22,789 nt of DNA from Clostridia bacterium (lineage in GTDB: Bacteria; Bacillota; Clostridia; Oscillospirales; CAG-272). Made by a program: the position numbers and the translations under genes. Shown here one piece after another: positions 21,787 through 22,789 of the stretch. The notes below the pieces were generated by a model. The model ran no database searches, was not told the DNA's origin, and saw nothing but the letters and a program-made list of their open reading frames with translations. How positions within the stretch are numbered: position 1 is the first letter of the stretch; each line of letters begins with the position of its first letter. The stretch spans positions 1-22,789 of the forward strand of contig JAGAFM010000016.1 in assembly GCA_017612655.1 (NCBI GenBank), given 5' to 3'.

Positions 21787-22789
21787 TTATTGGATTGCGG
21801 CGAATCCCTGCTCAAGGTCGGCGATGATATCGTCAATATGTTCGGTTCCGACGGAGAGCCGGATCGTATTCGGTCTGATGCCCTGATCCAGCAGCTCTTC
21901 GCTCGAAAGCTGGGAATGGGTGGTGGACGCCGGATGGATCACAAGGCTCTTTACGTCCGCGACGTTGGCAAGCAGGGAGAAGATCGTCAGATTGTCGATA
22001 AACTTCCACGCTTCCTCCTGTCCGCCCCGGATGTCGAAAGTAAAGATGGACGCCCCGCCGTTCGGGAAGTATTTTTCGTAAAGCGCGTGGTCGGGATGAT
22101 CCGGAAGCGACGGATGATTGACTCTTTCCACCAGCGGATGGTTTGAGAGATATTCAACGACCTTTTTCGTGTTCTCTGCGTGTCTTTCCAGGCGAAGGGA
22201 CAGGGTTTCCACCCCCTGCAGAAGCAGAAAGGCGTTGAACGGCGAAATCGAGGCGCCCGTATCGCGGAGGAGGATCGCCCGGATGTAGGTGACAAATGCC
22301 GCCGGACCAACCGCGTCATAGAAGGAAACGCCGTGATAACTCGGATTGGGATCGGCAATGTTCGGGTACTTTCCACTTGCCTTCCAGTTGAATTTTCCCG
22401 ACTCCACGATGATGCCGCCCAGCGTCGTGCCGTGACCGCCAATGAATTTGGTGGCGGAGTGAACGACGATATCCGCGCCGTGCTCGATCGGACGGATGAG
22501 ATAAGGCGTCCCGAAAGTGTTATCGATTACCACGGGGATCCCGTATTTGTGAGCGATTTCAGCGACCGCGTCGATGTCGGGAATATCGCTGTTGGGATTG
22601 CCCAGCGTTTCCAGGAATACCGCACGGGTATCGCCGGTGATCGCCGATTCCACCTCAGCGAGATCGTGGATGTTGACGAAGCTGGTCCTGATTCCGTACT
22701 GCGGAAGGGTATGGGCCAGCAGATTGAAAGTGCCTCCGTAGATGGTTTTCTGAGCTACGATGTGTCCGCCGTTTGCGGCAAGCGCTTCG
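21787..22789 (-). CDS. metY: O-acetylhomoserine sulfhydrylase (Cys/Met-metabolism PLP enzyme), 5' end cut by window
   Basis: The last 333 residues of a Cys/Met-metabolism PLP-dependent enzyme; the reading frame stays open to the right edge, so roughly the first 95 residues are missing. The frame at the edge reads EALAANGGHIVAQKTIYGG and continues through LLAHTLPQYGIRTSFVNIHD. LETLGNPNSDIPDI and VIDNTFGTPYLIRPIEHGAD are typical of O-acetylhomoserine sulfhydrylase, and the PLP lysine is in VVHSATKFIGGHGTT (codon at 22449-22447). The C-terminus ending SVGTEHIDDIIADLEQGFAA is complete. The enzyme would make homocysteine from O-acetylhomoserine and sulfide; cystathionine gamma-synthase or a methanethiol-using variant are alternatives. 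cysK lies downstream on the same strand. Confidence 0.9.
   Translation of the reverse strand, partial: EALAANGGHIVAQKTIYGGTFNLLAHTLPQYGIRTSFVNIHDLAEVESAITGDTRAVFLETLGNPNSDIPDIDAVAEIAHKYGIPVVIDNTFGTPYLIRPIEHGADIVVHSATKFIGGHGTTLGGIIVESGKFNWKASGKYPNIADPNPSYHGVSFYDAVGPAAFVTYIRAILLRDTGASISPFNAFLLLQGVETLSLRLERHAENTKKVVEYLSNHPLVERVNHPSLPDHPDHALYEKYFPNGGASIFTFDIRGGQEEAWKFIDNLTIFSLLANVADVKSLVIHPASTTHSQLSSEELLDQGIRPNTIRLSVGTEHIDDIIADLEQGFAAIQ

Overview
This 22.8 kb window looks like a chromosomal housekeeping segment from a fairly GC-rich member of the Bacillota, most likely class Clostridia. That is inferred from the gene content and order (pth directly before mfd, coaE directly before a small lytic transglycosylase, prfA near a Sua5-type gene), the AGGAGG-like ribosome binding sites, and clear TTGACA/TATAAT promoters. 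GTG starts are frequent (7 of the 17 complete genes) and one start is TTG. I see no phage, transposase, CRISPR array or plasmid genes.

Layout. (1) A secreted or membrane-anchored esterase is on the minus strand at 85-1023. It is divergent from a long plus-strand run at 1283-10384: thiI, rodA, holA, a HAD phosphatase, prfA, a Sua5/TsaC-type gene, coaE, a lytic transglycosylase and an M18 aminopeptidase. Gaps in this run are about 26-34 nt or the genes overlap, and one consensus promoter lies in front, so it is probably one long operon covering tRNA modification, cell-wall elongation, replication, translation termination and CoA synthesis. (2) A minus-strand pair at 10470-12603 holds a HerA/YjgR-type ATPase and an AroQ-like protein. 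It has its own promoter and a terminator that faces the long operon. (3) A divergent plus-strand set at 12885-18685 holds a GH32-like glycosidase, pth and a long mfd. It ends in a strong hairpin terminator that meets the terminator of a minus-strand tRNA. (4) The right part is all minus strand: a CAT-anticodon tRNA, a MATE transporter, tRNA-Glu(CTC), cysK, and a partial metY-type gene cut by the window edge. cysK and metY both use sulfide, to make cysteine and homocysteine respectively.

For novelty, most of the window is ordinary. The best candidates are: the AroQ-like protein, which keeps the fold signature but has lost several dehydroquinase active-site residues and sits behind the HerA-like ATPase; a perfect 16-bp inverted repeat between tRNA-Glu and cysK with no terminator character; a GH32-like enzyme with a rewritten nucleophile motif; a low-complexity insertion in the C-terminal domain of Mfd; and the absence of prmC beside prfA. 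I found no convincing new multi-gene system.
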